A stretch of DNA of 64,000 nucleotides from DAIDKA01 sp963726995 (lineage in GTDB: Bacteria; Pseudomonadota; Gammaproteobacteria; Steroidobacterales; Steroidobacteraceae), in the NCBI GenBank assembly GCA_963726995.1, contig CAVSEP010000007.1:186001-250000 (forward strand), read 5' to 3'. Within the stretch, counting starts at the first letter, position 1. Each line of letters begins with the position of its first letter. A program made the position numbers and the translations under genes. The notes below the pieces were generated by a model that was given only the letters and a program-made list of their open reading frames with translations, made no database searches and was not told the origin of the DNA. This document shows positions 28,268-36,716 of the stretch, piece after piece.

Positions 28268-30397
28268 GTGACCAGAATCCATGCTCCCCGAACAGGCTCC
28301 AAGGTCGCGCACGTGCTGCTTGCGCTGACCGTGGCAGTGGCGGGCATTGGCCTTGCCCGCTCCCAAGCGCCGCTGCAAACCCCGCCCCGAATGCAGCCTT
28401 CAAATACCGATCACCTACAGCGCCAGACGGTGTCCGGCAATTTCTGGACCGAACCTGCCACGCTGCGCTCCCTGGGCTTCGAGTGGCGCATCTCGGGCGA
28501 TGACAATCGCAACGCGATCGTCCAGGTCAGCTATCGCCGCAAAGGCGAACCGGGGTGGCACCAGGGGCTGCCGCTGTTGCGGTTGCAGAATGAGTCCGTG
28601 CTCGGCGGCCTGCCCCGCGACGGCGATGGCCAGCACTTCAATCGCTATGTCGCGCCCAATATGTTTGCCGGCAGCATCCTCAACCTCACACCCGACACGG
28701 AATATGAGGCCCGGCTGGTACTGTCCGACCCCGATGGAGTGCGTGGACCCCAGGCCAGGACGGTCACGGCGCGCACCCGCCGCGAACCGCAACCGGCCGC
28801 GGGCGGCCATGTCTATCACGTATACCCCTTCGACTTTAAGGGCACGCGGCTGCAGCCCGCGTTCACCGGCCTGCTGGCGGCCTACTACCTGGGCTCGGAC
28901 CAGTCCGACCATTCGCGTGAAATGCCGCCGCGCGTGCTCCCCGGGGACACCATCGTGGTGCATGCAGGGGTCTACAAGGACAACCGCTTCGTCTATAGCG
29001 GCTTCGATCGCAGCATCGCCGCCTATGGCACGCCCTTCGACGGCACCTACTACCTGACCCAGAACGGCACGCCGGACAAACCGATTGTCATCCGCTCGGC
29101 CGGTGACGGCGAGGTGGTGTTCGATGGCGACGGCTGCGACAACCTGTTCAATCTCATGGGCGGCAGCTACAACTATTTCGAGGGAATCACGGTCCGCAAC
29201 ACCAACGTCGCCTTCAAGCTCGGCATCAAGAACATCGCAGGCTCCAGCGGTTTCACGCTCAAGCGAAGTCGCGTCTATGACGTGGGGCGGGTCATCGAGG
29301 CCGGCTGGTCCGGATCGAAAGATTTCTACATTGCCGACAATGTATTCATCGGCCGGCATGACCCGGTCAAGCTGCAGAGCTGGTTCACGCCGGAGGTGTG
29401 GGCGAAATTTCCCGGCTATCCGGCGCTGATCAAGTCCGAATATGCCGTGAAGGTGTACGGCCAGGGCCACGTGGTCGAATACAACTACGTCGCCAATTGG
29501 CATGACGGCATCGATGTGGATACCTACGGCGATCCGGACGGCACGCCGCAGGAACTGCGCGACCGCGTTCCCGTCGCCATCGACATCAACAACAACGACA
29601 TCTACAACGCCGATGACAACTGCATCGAGGCGGATGGCGGCGCGCACAACATCCGGGTATTCCAGAACCGCTGCTTCAATTCCACCGGCGGCGCCTTGAG
29701 CGCCCAGCCGATCTTCGGCGGGCCGCTGTATTTCTATCAGAATCTCGTCTATGGCCAGACCACCGGCGGGTATCTGAAGCTGGTCGACACCCCGGCCGGC
29801 GTGCTCATCTATCAGAACACCTTCATCGGCCAGGCCCGCTATTCCGGACCGGCCTCAAACATTCACTTCCGCAACAACCTGATACTGGCCGATGGCTGGA
29901 CCACGGGGCTCTTTGCCCTGAAGACCTTCACCGACTATTCCGACTCGGACTACAACGGCTTTCGCACCACGCCAGGGGCCGACTATTCCTTTGAGTGGGA
30001 CGCACCGGCCGCGGGCCTGCGCACCGACTATCAGGGCAAGCTTGCGGTGCGCCGGTTCAAGACCCTGCAGGAATTCCGGGATGCCACGGGTAATGAGGCC
30101 CACAGTGTCACGGTTGACTATGGGATCTTCGTCAACGTACCCATGCCCGAGCGGTCCGATCCCCAGCGCCTGTACAACCCCGAGGACCTGGACTTCCGCC
30201 TGAAACCCGGCTCTGCCGCGATTGATGCCGGCATGGCGCTTCCCAGCATCACCGATGGCTTCACCGGCAAGGCGCCCGATCTGGGCGCCTATGAACTGGG
30301 CAGGCCGCTGCCGCACTACGGACCCCGCTCGGCGCCTGCTGGCGCCCCCGGACCGACGGCGCCCCGTTCCCTGCGCGGGCCGCCGGCGGCGCCGTAA
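28268..30397 (+). CDS. Secreted right-handed beta-helix protein
   Basis: A 709-residue protein from GTG at 28268, giving a good signal peptide (cleavage near RSQA). Residues about 60-160 resemble a fibronectin-III-like domain (GFEWRISGDD, LTPDTEYEARLVLSDPDG). Residues about 230-560 show repeated beta-helix rungs (VVHAGVYKDN, GSYNYFEGITVRN, IDINNNDIYNADDNCIEADG, IRVFQNRCFNSTGG). The C-terminal PDLGAYELG is the common end motif of PbH1/choice-of-anchor proteins. Such proteins often bind or cleave polysaccharides, but I see no catalytic residue set that settles this. It is seven bases after the regulator gene. The Pro/Ala-rich tail is low complexity. Confidence 0.85.
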   Translation: MTRIHAPRTGSKVAHVLLALTVAVAGIGLARSQAPLQTPPRMQPSNTDHLQRQTVSGNFWTEPATLRSLGFEWRISGDDNRNAIVQVSYRRKGEPGWHQGLPLLRLQNESVLGGLPRDGDGQHFNRYVAPNMFAGSILNLTPDTEYEARLVLSDPDGVRGPQARTVTARTRREPQPAAGGHVYHVYPFDFKGTRLQPAFTGLLAAYYLGSDQSDHSREMPPRVLPGDTIVVHAGVYKDNRFVYSGFDRSIAAYGTPFDGTYYLTQNGTPDKPIVIRSAGDGEVVFDGDGCDNLFNLMGGSYNYFEGITVRNTNVAFKLGIKNIAGSSGFTLKRSRVYDVGRVIEAGWSGSKDFYIADNVFIGRHDPVKLQSWFTPEVWAKFPGYPALIKSEYAVKVYGQGHVVEYNYVANWHDGIDVDTYGDPDGTPQELRDRVPVAIDINNNDIYNADDNCIEADGGAHNIRVFQNRCFNSTGGALSAQPIFGGPLYFYQNLVYGQTTGGYLKLVDTPAGVLIYQNTFIGQARYSGPASNIHFRNNLILADGWTTGLFALKTFTDYSDSDYNGFRTTPGADYSFEWDAPAAGLRTDYQGKLAVRRFKTLQEFRDATGNEAHSVTVDYGIFVNVPMPERSDPQRLYNPEDLDFRLKPGSAAIDAGMALPSITDGFTGKAPDLGAYELGRPLPHYGPRSAPAGAPGPTAPRSLRGPPAAP

Positions 30398-30414
30398 GCG
30401 CGCGGACGAGCGCG

Positions 30415-30753
30415 CTACTCGACAATGATGGTGGCCTTCATCTGCGGGTGGATGGAACAGAAGACGGCATAGGTGCCGGGCTTCTCGAAGCGAAACGAAA
30501 ACGCATCGCCGGTATCCAGCGCGCCCGAACGGAACAGGCCCTGGGCGCCGACCACGGTATGCGGCTCATCATCCTGGTTTACCCAGGTCACGGACTCACC
30601 CGCCTTGATCGCCAGCGTCATGGGCGCAAACATGAAATCCTTGATCAGGACCTGGGAGCCCTCGGGCGCCGCGACGGCCGGTGAGGCCGGCGCCAGGCCC
30701 AGCCACAATGTGAGGCCCAGCAGCGCCGGGCCGCGCAGCTTGCGCGCATTCAT
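30415..30753 (-). CDS. Periplasmic cupredoxin
   Basis: A 112-residue type I copper protein with signal peptide (about 1-28). The copper ligands are the His in DEPHTVVG, and Cys, His and Met in VFCSIHPQM (C-x3-H-x2-M), typical of plastocyanin/amicyanin-like proteins. It follows the metallophosphoesterase gene with no gap and ends the ECF module. Likely an electron-transfer or copper-handling protein; the partner is unknown. Confidence 0.93.
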   Translation of the reverse strand: MNARKLRGPALLGLTLWLGLAPASPAVAAPEGSQVLIKDFMFAPMTLAIKAGESVTWVNQDDEPHTVVGAQGLFRSGALDTGDAFSFRFEKPGTYAVFCSIHPQMKATIIVE

Positions 30754-31701
30754 CTACGCCTCCGCGAGTGTGGTGTCACGCAATGCCAGGGCGCTCGGAT
30801 GCCTGGCCAGCCCGACACGCGTCACGCCGAGCATGGCGGCAAGTTGCTCCGCGGGAACCTTCAGCGGTCCCGGGCCGGGCGCGGTTCCGGCCACCGGCTG
30901 CGGATAGGCCGTGGAACGGGCCGTGTGAAAGGTGATGTTGCCCTCGACCTTCTGCACGATCTGATGGATGTGCCCATTGAGCACCGTGACCGATCCGAAG
31001 CGCCGCAGCGGCTGCAGCAACTGATCCGCATCCGCCGTGCCCCAGCCCCAGGGCTCATAGATGCTCCACAGCGGCATGTGCGCAAAGACCACGATGGGCG
31101 TACTGGCGCTGCGGGCCTTCAGGTCCGCCGTGACCCAGGCCAGCTGCTCGGCGCCCAGGGAGGCGAGCGCCCCGGCCTTGAAGCTCAGGACATTGATCAG
31201 GGAAATGAAGTGCACACCGGCGTGGTCAAAGCTGTAGTAGCCCTGGTTCGCCGATGCCTTGCCAAATCGGGCGAAGTACTCACTGACCGTCGCATCGGCA
31301 ACGTCGTGTTCGCCGGGCGTGGTATGCAGTTCGGTCGCCCGCAGCCGGGAGAACATCTGCGCCGCCAGATCAAATTCGGCCGGCTTCGACAGGTGCGTGA
31401 TGTCGCCGGTGTGGATGATCAGCGCCGGCTGCTCGGCCAGGCCGTTCACCAGGTCGATGGCCGAGCTCAGCGTCCCGTTGACATCGGGGTTGGCATCCTT
31501 GGCAAAACCGATGTGGGTGTCGCTGATCTGTACAAACAGGGGCTTGCCGAAGCGCGCCTCACCATCCTTGCTGCCGGCGGCAACCGCCAGGTCGATGGGC
31601 GTGAAGACACCCCCCGTGAGCGCGAAGAGCGTGCCTGCACCGCCATAGGCCATGCACTTGAGCGCGTTGCGGCGCCCCTTGAGGATCTGGTCATCTGTCA
31701 C
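30754..31701 (-). CDS. Metallophosphoesterase, probably Tat-exported
   Basis: A 315-residue calcineurin-like phosphoesterase. The N-terminus has a twin-arginine-like GRRNALKC followed by a hydrophobic stretch. Metal motifs are present: ISDTHIG, HTGDIT, PGEHDV (Glu-His in place of the usual Asn-His), VFAHMPLW and NGHIHQ. The substrate is unknown. The start is GTG at 31701. An ECF-type promoter lies about 30 bases upstream (31730-31759) in the short gap after the anti-sigma gene. The cupredoxin follows at once. The GEHD variant recurs in this family and probably keeps metal binding. Confidence 0.9.
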   Translation of the reverse strand: MTDDQILKGRRNALKCMAYGGAGTLFALTGGVFTPIDLAVAAGSKDGEARFGKPLFVQISDTHIGFAKDANPDVNGTLSSAIDLVNGLAEQPALIIHTGDITHLSKPAEFDLAAQMFSRLRATELHTTPGEHDVADATVSEYFARFGKASANQGYYSFDHAGVHFISLINVLSFKAGALASLGAEQLAWVTADLKARSASTPIVVFAHMPLWSIYEPWGWGTADADQLLQPLRRFGSVTVLNGHIHQIVQKVEGNITFHTARSTAYPQPVAGTAPGPGPLKVPAEQLAAMLGVTRVGLARHPSALALRDTTLAEA

Positions 31702-31729
31702 GTCGGTCTCCTGTTCGGTTCAGGAGTAC

Positions 31730-31759
31730 AGACTGCGCAGCCTGCGGCTTTATTCCATC
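31730..31759 (-). promoter_or_regulatory. ECF-type promoter before the metallophosphoesterase gene
   Basis: On the minus strand: GATGGAATAAA (31759-31749), 15 bases, GTCT (31733-31730). The same two boxes at identical 15-base spacing lie before the sigma gene at 33102-33131. Two copies in one operon are strong evidence for autoregulation by the encoded ECF sigma factor. The GTCT box is 28 bases from the GTG start, giving a short leader. Confidence 0.75.
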
Positions 31760-31771
31760 AAGGCGCGTGAA

Positions 31772-32563
31772 TCAGGATTGCGGCAGATCGCGGGCCGCCT
31801 GTTCCTGCAACAGCCGCTGCAGCGCCTGAAGCTCGGACCAGCCGGCATCCGATACGGCACAGTAACCCACATCGGCCGACTTCCAGAAGGCCAGGTGATA
31901 GCCCTGACGCGTGACATCCGCCGGCAGGCCAGCGGCGCCGCTCTCGAAGCTGAACACATTGATGACATGCCGACCGTGCTGATACACCGTGACCGCCGCG
32001 CGGCGATGCTTCAGCTCATCGACACGACCGCCCAGCAGCCGAAAGCCCTGCGGCGCAAAATCGGCCACCACCGGGGACACGTCCGTGCGCCCGGCAAACC
32101 AGGGCTTCACGGTGTGCTGGTCGGTCGATACCACCTCGATCAGTCGCGAGGCCAGCAGCGAATGGGTGTGATCGGCCACCAGCTCGTTTACCAGACTGTG
32201 GCTGAACACCACGGAGAAGACCCAGAAGGCGAACCCGGCCGCGATCGCGCTGCCGCCCGCGCCGCTGATGACGCCGAACCAGAAGGGCCGCGACCGCCCC
32301 GCGGAACGCTCTGGCCGCAGTGTCCGCAAGGATTCGTCCGGCGCCTCCCGATCCAGCGACTGCGCGATGCGCTCCCGCACAGCGGCCGGCGTGGCGCCCC
32401 GAGTCACGTTGTCACGAATCAGGCCGCGGAGCTGTTGCAGTTCCTGCAGCAGCCGGCTGCACTCGGCACAGGTGGCGATATGCCGCTCCAGTTCGAACGC
32501 CGTGGCGGCCTCGACCTCGCCGTCGAAATACGCCTGCACGCGCAGTGACTCAGCGCATTCCAT
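31772..32563 (-). CDS. Membrane anti-sigma factor (zinc-finger type)
   Basis: A 263-residue protein. The N-terminal zinc-binding anti-sigma domain (ZAS) is clear: HIATCAECSRLL (H-x3-C-x2-C) after the helix YFDGEVEAATAFELERH. A membrane segment spans about residues 93-115 (FWFGVISGAGGSAIAAGFAF). The periplasmic domain holds histidines and redox-neutral sequence (TVKPWFAGRTDVSP, RGYHLAFWKSADVGYCAV), shared by anti-sigma factors of the ChrR/RsiW group. It overlaps the sigma gene by 14 bases, so it is coupled to it and surely its partner. The inducing signal is unknown. Confidence 0.92.
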   Translation of the reverse strand: MECAESLRVQAYFDGEVEAATAFELERHIATCAECSRLLQELQQLRGLIRDNVTRGATPAAVRERIAQSLDREAPDESLRTLRPERSAGRSRPFWFGVISGAGGSAIAAGFAFWVFSVVFSHSLVNELVADHTHSLLASRLIEVVSTDQHTVKPWFAGRTDVSPVVADFAPQGFRLLGGRVDELKHRRAAVTVYQHGRHVINVFSFESGAAGLPADVTRQGYHLAFWKSADVGYCAVSDAGWSELQALQRLLQEQAARDLPQS

Positions 32564-33092
32564 GGCGCTCTCCCGGGCGTTCCTGCAGCCATCGCGTTCT
32601 CAAGGCCGCACGTGCCCGCGCCAGCCGGGACATGACCGTACCCATGGGCAGGTTCGTGACCGTGGCGATCTCCCGGTAATCCAGGTCCTCGATCTCGCGC
32701 AACACCAGCACTTCACGGTGCTCCTCGGGAAGCCCTTCGAGCAGCCGCTGCAGCATGCGCTGCTGGTCCCGGTGAATGGCCTCGGTCTCCGGATCGGAGG
32801 TCTGCGCCCCCATCGCGTCACCGTCTTCATCCTCATTCTCGGGCAGCGGCACGGACTTGCGGCGCAGGCGCTGCTTCCAGGCAGTCAGGTGACAGTTGCG
32901 GACGATGGTCAGCAGCCACGCCTTGCCGTCGGCGCCGCGCAGATCGTCAAAACTTCGATAGGCCCGCAGCGCGGCCTCCTGCAGCACGTCATCGGCGTTG
33001 TGTCGGGAACGGGCCAGCCACCGGGCATACCGGTAGGCCGCGTCCAGGTGCGGCAGCACCTGCGCCTCAAATCGAGCCCGTTTGTCGTCCAT
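32550..33092 (-). CDS. ECF-family RNA polymerase sigma factor
   Basis: A 180-residue sigma factor of the extracytoplasmic function type. Region 2 contains ARSRHNADDVLQEAALRAYR, and region 4 holds LPEEHREVLVLREIEDLDY with the HTH MGTVMSRLARARAALR. An acidic linker (ENEDEDGDAMG) joins them. Start ATG at 33092 is chosen; a longer reading to 33158 is possible but less family-like. The promoter GTCT box lies only 10 bases before this ATG, implying a leaderless or near-leaderless message. Overlaps the anti-sigma gene by 14 bases. Confidence 0.94.
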   Translation of the reverse strand: MDDKRARFEAQVLPHLDAAYRYARWLARSRHNADDVLQEAALRAYRSFDDLRGADGKAWLLTIVRNCHLTAWKQRLRRKSVPLPENEDEDGDAMGAQTSDPETEAIHRDQQRMLQRLLEGLPEEHREVLVLREIEDLDYREIATVTNLPMGTVMSRLARARAALRTRWLQERPGERHGMR

Positions 33093-33101
33093 TGAGACTG
33101 A

Positions 33102-33131
33102 AGACTCTCCCGGCGTCAGGTTTATTCCATC
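33102..33131 (-). promoter_or_regulatory. ECF-type autoregulated promoter before the sigma gene
   Basis: GATGGAATAAA (33131-33121), 15 bases, GTCT (33105-33102) on the minus strand. Both boxes and spacing equal those at 31730-31759. The sigma start codon is at 33092, so transcription would begin within a few bases of it. Confidence 0.75.
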
Positions 33132-33214
33132 GAAATCGGCTCCACCTTTAAATCCCATGCCGATGGTGGGATGATGCAGCCGCGTCCAGGTGAGCCTAAC
33201 CGAAGGGTTTCCTC

Positions 33215-33628
33215 ATGAGAAAATCCACCCTGATTCTTGTGCTCGGGATTGTCACATCCTTGCTGACGATGGCAGTGCCCGCCGCTGAGCCGAATGTCGT
33301 GGTTTTTCCTCCCGGGCAAGGACCGCAGTGGGAACAACTCACGCACCAGCGGCTGGACGACGCGGCGGCCCTCGAGAACCTGCAGCATAGCAACCCACGT
33401 CACTATGCCATCGCGCGCCGGATACTTGCGGCCGCAAATGATATCTGTGACGCCAGCAAAGACCGGCTGATTCTGACGAAGTACGATGCGAAGACTATCA
33501 GCTGTGCACAAAGGTTCTGGCTTACCAGCTTCCCTGCAAAACGCGCCCTGGAATTTAGGATCGACGACACCGTTTATTCGGCATTGGTCGTTGCCGACCA
33601 GCACGCCAAGCTAGATCCCATACACTGA
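33215..33628 (+). CDS. Small secreted protein, unknown function
   Basis: A 137-residue protein with a clear signal peptide (about 1-24; KSTLILVLGIVTSLLTMAV, cleavage near AAEP). The mature part has two cysteines (DICDASKD and ISCAQRFW) that may form a disulfide. No domain is recognised. It is divergent from the ECF sigma gene (122-base gap) and converges on the flavin monooxygenase gene. No evidence ties it to the ECF module beyond location. Confidence 0.7.
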   Translation: MRKSTLILVLGIVTSLLTMAVPAAEPNVVVFPPGQGPQWEQLTHQRLDDAAALENLQHSNPRHYAIARRILAAANDICDASKDRLILTKYDAKTISCAQRFWLTSFPAKRALEFRIDDTVYSALVVADQHAKLDPIH

Positions 33629-33644
33629 CCCGCACGCTGCCGGT

Positions 33645-35171
33645 TCAGATTCGCTGGGTTACTCGCATATCCCGCTCGGCGAAATACCGGTCGATGGCCA
33701 GGGGATCCTGGCTGCTCGCCGCCAGGCCGACATAGCCGTCCGGCCGGATCAGATACAGGGCGTCCCGGGCGAATCCGACCGCCGCATGCGCATCCGCCCA
33801 CTCGAATGCGTGCGCGGCAAGCCTGGGCCCGCACCAGGCAGCCAAGCGCGGGTGGATGCTGCCATAGACATGCACCTGCCAGTCAGTCGTTGCCAGCGTG
33901 TCGAAGTTGTCGCGCTGGGCGCTCTTGGCCCAGGGCAGCCGGTCGCCGCCGCGAATTGCGCCGGCTCGACCTGAACTCAAGGCGCTGTCGCGATACGCCA
34001 GGCTGGTCTGGGACACCGCGCCGATCATGAATTTCCTCGCGGCATCCAGCTTGAACAGCGCGGGCACCACCACCGGCACGATGCGCGTGCGCACCAGCCC
34101 GGCCACGCTGCCCTCAGCCGTTGCCAGCGTAAAACCGCGATCCGTCGTCGCCACGAGTCTTTGCGCAAACGGTCGCCGCTCGGTCTCGAAACTGTCGAGC
34201 AGGCGATCGGTGGCCGTGCCCGCCAGCACGCTCTTCAATTTCCAGGCCAGATTGATGGCATCGCCGATGCCGGTATTCATGCCCTGGCCACCCGCCGGAC
34301 TGTGGATGTGTGCCGCATCGCCCAGCAGCAGGACGCGCCCCTTGCGGAACTGGTCGGTCACCCGGTGATGGACGTGATAGGTGGAGAACCAGTTCACCGC
34401 CTGCACCTGCACCTTCATGTGCTCGATCGAGCGGGCGCTGACGTTGGCAAACGTCAAGCTTTCCGGGTGGGCAGCCCGTTCGCCGCGCACCGTGCCGATC
34501 AGCCGGGCCCTGCCGGCCCCCTTGAGCGGAAACACCGCCAGGAAATCCGCCTCCTCCAGGTCGATATGCAGTTCGCCATCCAGCGCCGGGCCGCTGGCAT
34601 TGATGTCCGCCACGTAGAACAGCTGCTGGTAGGTGCCGCCGGGGAAGCCCGTGCCAAGACCCTGACGAACCACCGACCGGGCGCCGTCGCAACCGGCAAG
34701 GTAGGCGGCCTCGCAGGTGTCCTCCTGGCCATCCGGTCCGCGCAGCGTGGCGATCACCGTATCCGCAATCTGATAGAACCGCACCAGCTCGGTCCGCCGT
34801 TCCACGCTCACCCCGAGCACCGCCAGCCGCTCGATGAGCAGGCGTTCATGGAGGTCCTGGGGGAATACGAAGGGTCCGTAAGGCGTCACGCCGTCGGCAA
34901 TGGAATCGAAAGACAGGCGCGCCGCCTGCTGCGCGCGCACCCACAGATTGACGCCCGGAACCCGGTGACCCTGCTGCAGGACCTCGTCGGTGAGATCGAG
35001 CTGTCGATACAGCTCCAGGGTTCGAGCCTGGACGGCCAGCGCCCGTGAGGTGATCGCAGCAGCGGCGGCTTTGTCGATGATTCGAACCGGCACGCCCATG
35101 CGGGTGAGCCACAGCGCCAGCACCAGGCCGGTGGGTCCGGCGCCGACGATCAGGACGTTGCTGCGCTTCAT
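33645..35171 (-). CDS. FAD-dependent aromatic monooxygenase
   Basis: A 508-residue class A flavoprotein monooxygenase of the phenol/aromatic hydroxylase type. FAD motifs are GAGPTGLVLALWLTR (Rossmann), GCDGARSVVRQG (DG motif) and LLLGDAAHIHSPAGGQGMN (GD motif). A thioredoxin-like C-terminal domain, typical of the PHBH/MhpA-related subgroup, follows (about 410-508; DALYLIRPDGYVGL). Likely hydroxylates a phenolic substrate using NAD(P)H and O2; the substrate is not readable. Its start overlaps the tannase stop by four bases, so the two form an operon. Confidence 0.93.
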   Translation of the reverse strand: MKRSNVLIVGAGPTGLVLALWLTRMGVPVRIIDKAAAAAITSRALAVQARTLELYRQLDLTDEVLQQGHRVPGVNLWVRAQQAARLSFDSIADGVTPYGPFVFPQDLHERLLIERLAVLGVSVERRTELVRFYQIADTVIATLRGPDGQEDTCEAAYLAGCDGARSVVRQGLGTGFPGGTYQQLFYVADINASGPALDGELHIDLEEADFLAVFPLKGAGRARLIGTVRGERAAHPESLTFANVSARSIEHMKVQVQAVNWFSTYHVHHRVTDQFRKGRVLLLGDAAHIHSPAGGQGMNTGIGDAINLAWKLKSVLAGTATDRLLDSFETERRPFAQRLVATTDRGFTLATAEGSVAGLVRTRIVPVVVPALFKLDAARKFMIGAVSQTSLAYRDSALSSGRAGAIRGGDRLPWAKSAQRDNFDTLATTDWQVHVYGSIHPRLAAWCGPRLAAHAFEWADAHAAVGFARDALYLIRPDGYVGLAASSQDPLAIDRYFAERDMRVTQRI

Positions 35172-36667
35172 CGATGCGGCGGGCCGCAGGTGAAATTCAC
35201 GGCCTCGTCAATGCTGCCGGTGCCGCGGTACTGGGCAACCTGCGGATAGGGGCACAGGGGCCGGGTCCGGTCCACCTGCCCCTGGGTCTTGTGGGAAGCG
35301 ATGATTCGGTCCGGCGCCTGACCCAGCTCCACCCAGTGCTCCAGGGCACTCAAGCTGTCGAAGGTGTCCGGCCCCTCCCCGCCCGCGCAGTGGGCCATGC
35401 CCGGCGCCATGAAGAGCCTGACCCAGTTCTGCGCGTGCGCGGGGTCCGTGCCCAAGGCGCTGGCCGACCTGTAGAACTCCACGCTCGATCCCGGCGCAAC
35501 CTGCTGGTCGGCCCAGCCGTGATACAGGATCAGTTTGCCGCCACGTCTCGCGAAAGCCCCCAGGTGCGGATCCAGTTCATCGACATGGCGATCGATCGCA
35601 TGCGCCTTAGCGGCATCCCGCTCCAGATTGAAGCTGTGCCAGTCCCAGTTAGGATCGTGGTACACCACGTAGCGGTACTCATCCAGGAACAGATCAGCAG
35701 GCGCCGGACCGCCGGCCAGGCGCGCCCAGCGCAGTTCCGTGCCGGGTTCGAGCCTGGGAAACAGCACCTGTCCGGTGCGGGTCGTAGCCGGACTGATCAG
35801 CCTCTGGGCCGTCCTGACCTGACGCGCCGTCAGGCAGTCCGAAGCATCCTGCGCCTTGCATTGCAGAACGGAAAAGTCCACCCGGCAATTCTCGGGTTCC
35901 CCGATCAGCCCGTCCTTCAAGCCATCCTGCGCATCGCAGGCCGCCAGCACTGCCTCGTGGATCATGGGGTACTTGGCGGGCGGGATGTAGTCGGCCGGGT
36001 CGCTCAGCGCCTGCAGGGCGAGCGACAGCGCCCAGGCGTTGCGGCGGATATTGGCCGGATCACCCGCGATCACGCCGTCGAATTCATCCGGATAGCGATA
36101 GGCCTGGATGAGTCCCTCGCGCCCGCCTCCTGAACATCCCTGCCAGTAGGCATGACTGGCGCTGCGCGAGTAGCGGGCCTTGAGCAACGCCTTGGCTTCC
36201 AGCGTCGATTCGTGTTCAGCGCGGTAGGCGAAATCCAGCACCTTCTGCGGATGCCCGACGACAAAGGCCGCGCCCTGAGTGCGGTGCCCGTCATCGCTGG
36301 CGCTGGTGGCATAGCCGCGTCGCAATCCCACCGCCAGAGCCCCATAGTCGATGCTGCCGCCCCATCCGCCGCTGCCCACGGCCAGCAGTTTGGTATTCCA
36401 GTTCTCCGGCAGCCAGATTTCGGCGCCGATATCCGAATCAGACGTCGGCCTCAATCGCACCACGACACGGCAGAACTTCGGCAATTGCTGCAGCGCGCCG
36501 GGACTGTCGGGCGGATGGAAGGTTCCGCCGCCAACCGTCTGCGCCGTGACGATGGTCGCTGCAGGAGTACTCAGGGCGGCAAGACTCTCGCAGGATCCTG
36601 CCTGAACGCTGTTTGAGCCCATCGTCATCACTGCGCCAAGCAAGATCAGACTTCGGATGTTCATCAT
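35168..36667 (-). CDS. Secreted tannase/feruloyl esterase
   Basis: A 499-residue alpha/beta hydrolase with a signal peptide (about 1-24). The tannase family motif GCSGGGREGLIQAYRYP carries the nucleophile Ser in the CS pair. The acid is in LYHGWADQQV and the base in GMAHCAGG, with the conserved Cys neighbouring the His (the CS-D-HC disulfide). Cysteine pairs elsewhere fit the lid. It hydrolyses galloyl- or feruloyl-type esters outside the cytoplasm. It lies directly upstream of the monooxygenase, suggesting that the released phenolic acid is oxidised inside. Confidence 0.93.
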   Translation of the reverse strand: MMNIRSLILLGAVMTMGSNSVQAGSCESLAALSTPAATIVTAQTVGGGTFHPPDSPGALQQLPKFCRVVVRLRPTSDSDIGAEIWLPENWNTKLLAVGSGGWGGSIDYGALAVGLRRGYATSASDDGHRTQGAAFVVGHPQKVLDFAYRAEHESTLEAKALLKARYSRSASHAYWQGCSGGGREGLIQAYRYPDEFDGVIAGDPANIRRNAWALSLALQALSDPADYIPPAKYPMIHEAVLAACDAQDGLKDGLIGEPENCRVDFSVLQCKAQDASDCLTARQVRTAQRLISPATTRTGQVLFPRLEPGTELRWARLAGGPAPADLFLDEYRYVVYHDPNWDWHSFNLERDAAKAHAIDRHVDELDPHLGAFARRGGKLILYHGWADQQVAPGSSVEFYRSASALGTDPAHAQNWVRLFMAPGMAHCAGGEGPDTFDSLSALEHWVELGQAPDRIIASHKTQGQVDRTRPLCPYPQVAQYRGTGSIDEAVNFTCGPPHR

Positions 36668-36716
36668 TTACGGGAAGCCGTTGCGACCACGACTAGGTTA
36701 CTCCAACTTCACGGCC

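Noticed and set aside
25451..36716. The accessory region as a mobile element or genomic island
   Set aside because: I saw no integrase, transposase, tRNA-linked direct repeat or terminal inverted repeat; gene content is accessory but mobility is not supported.
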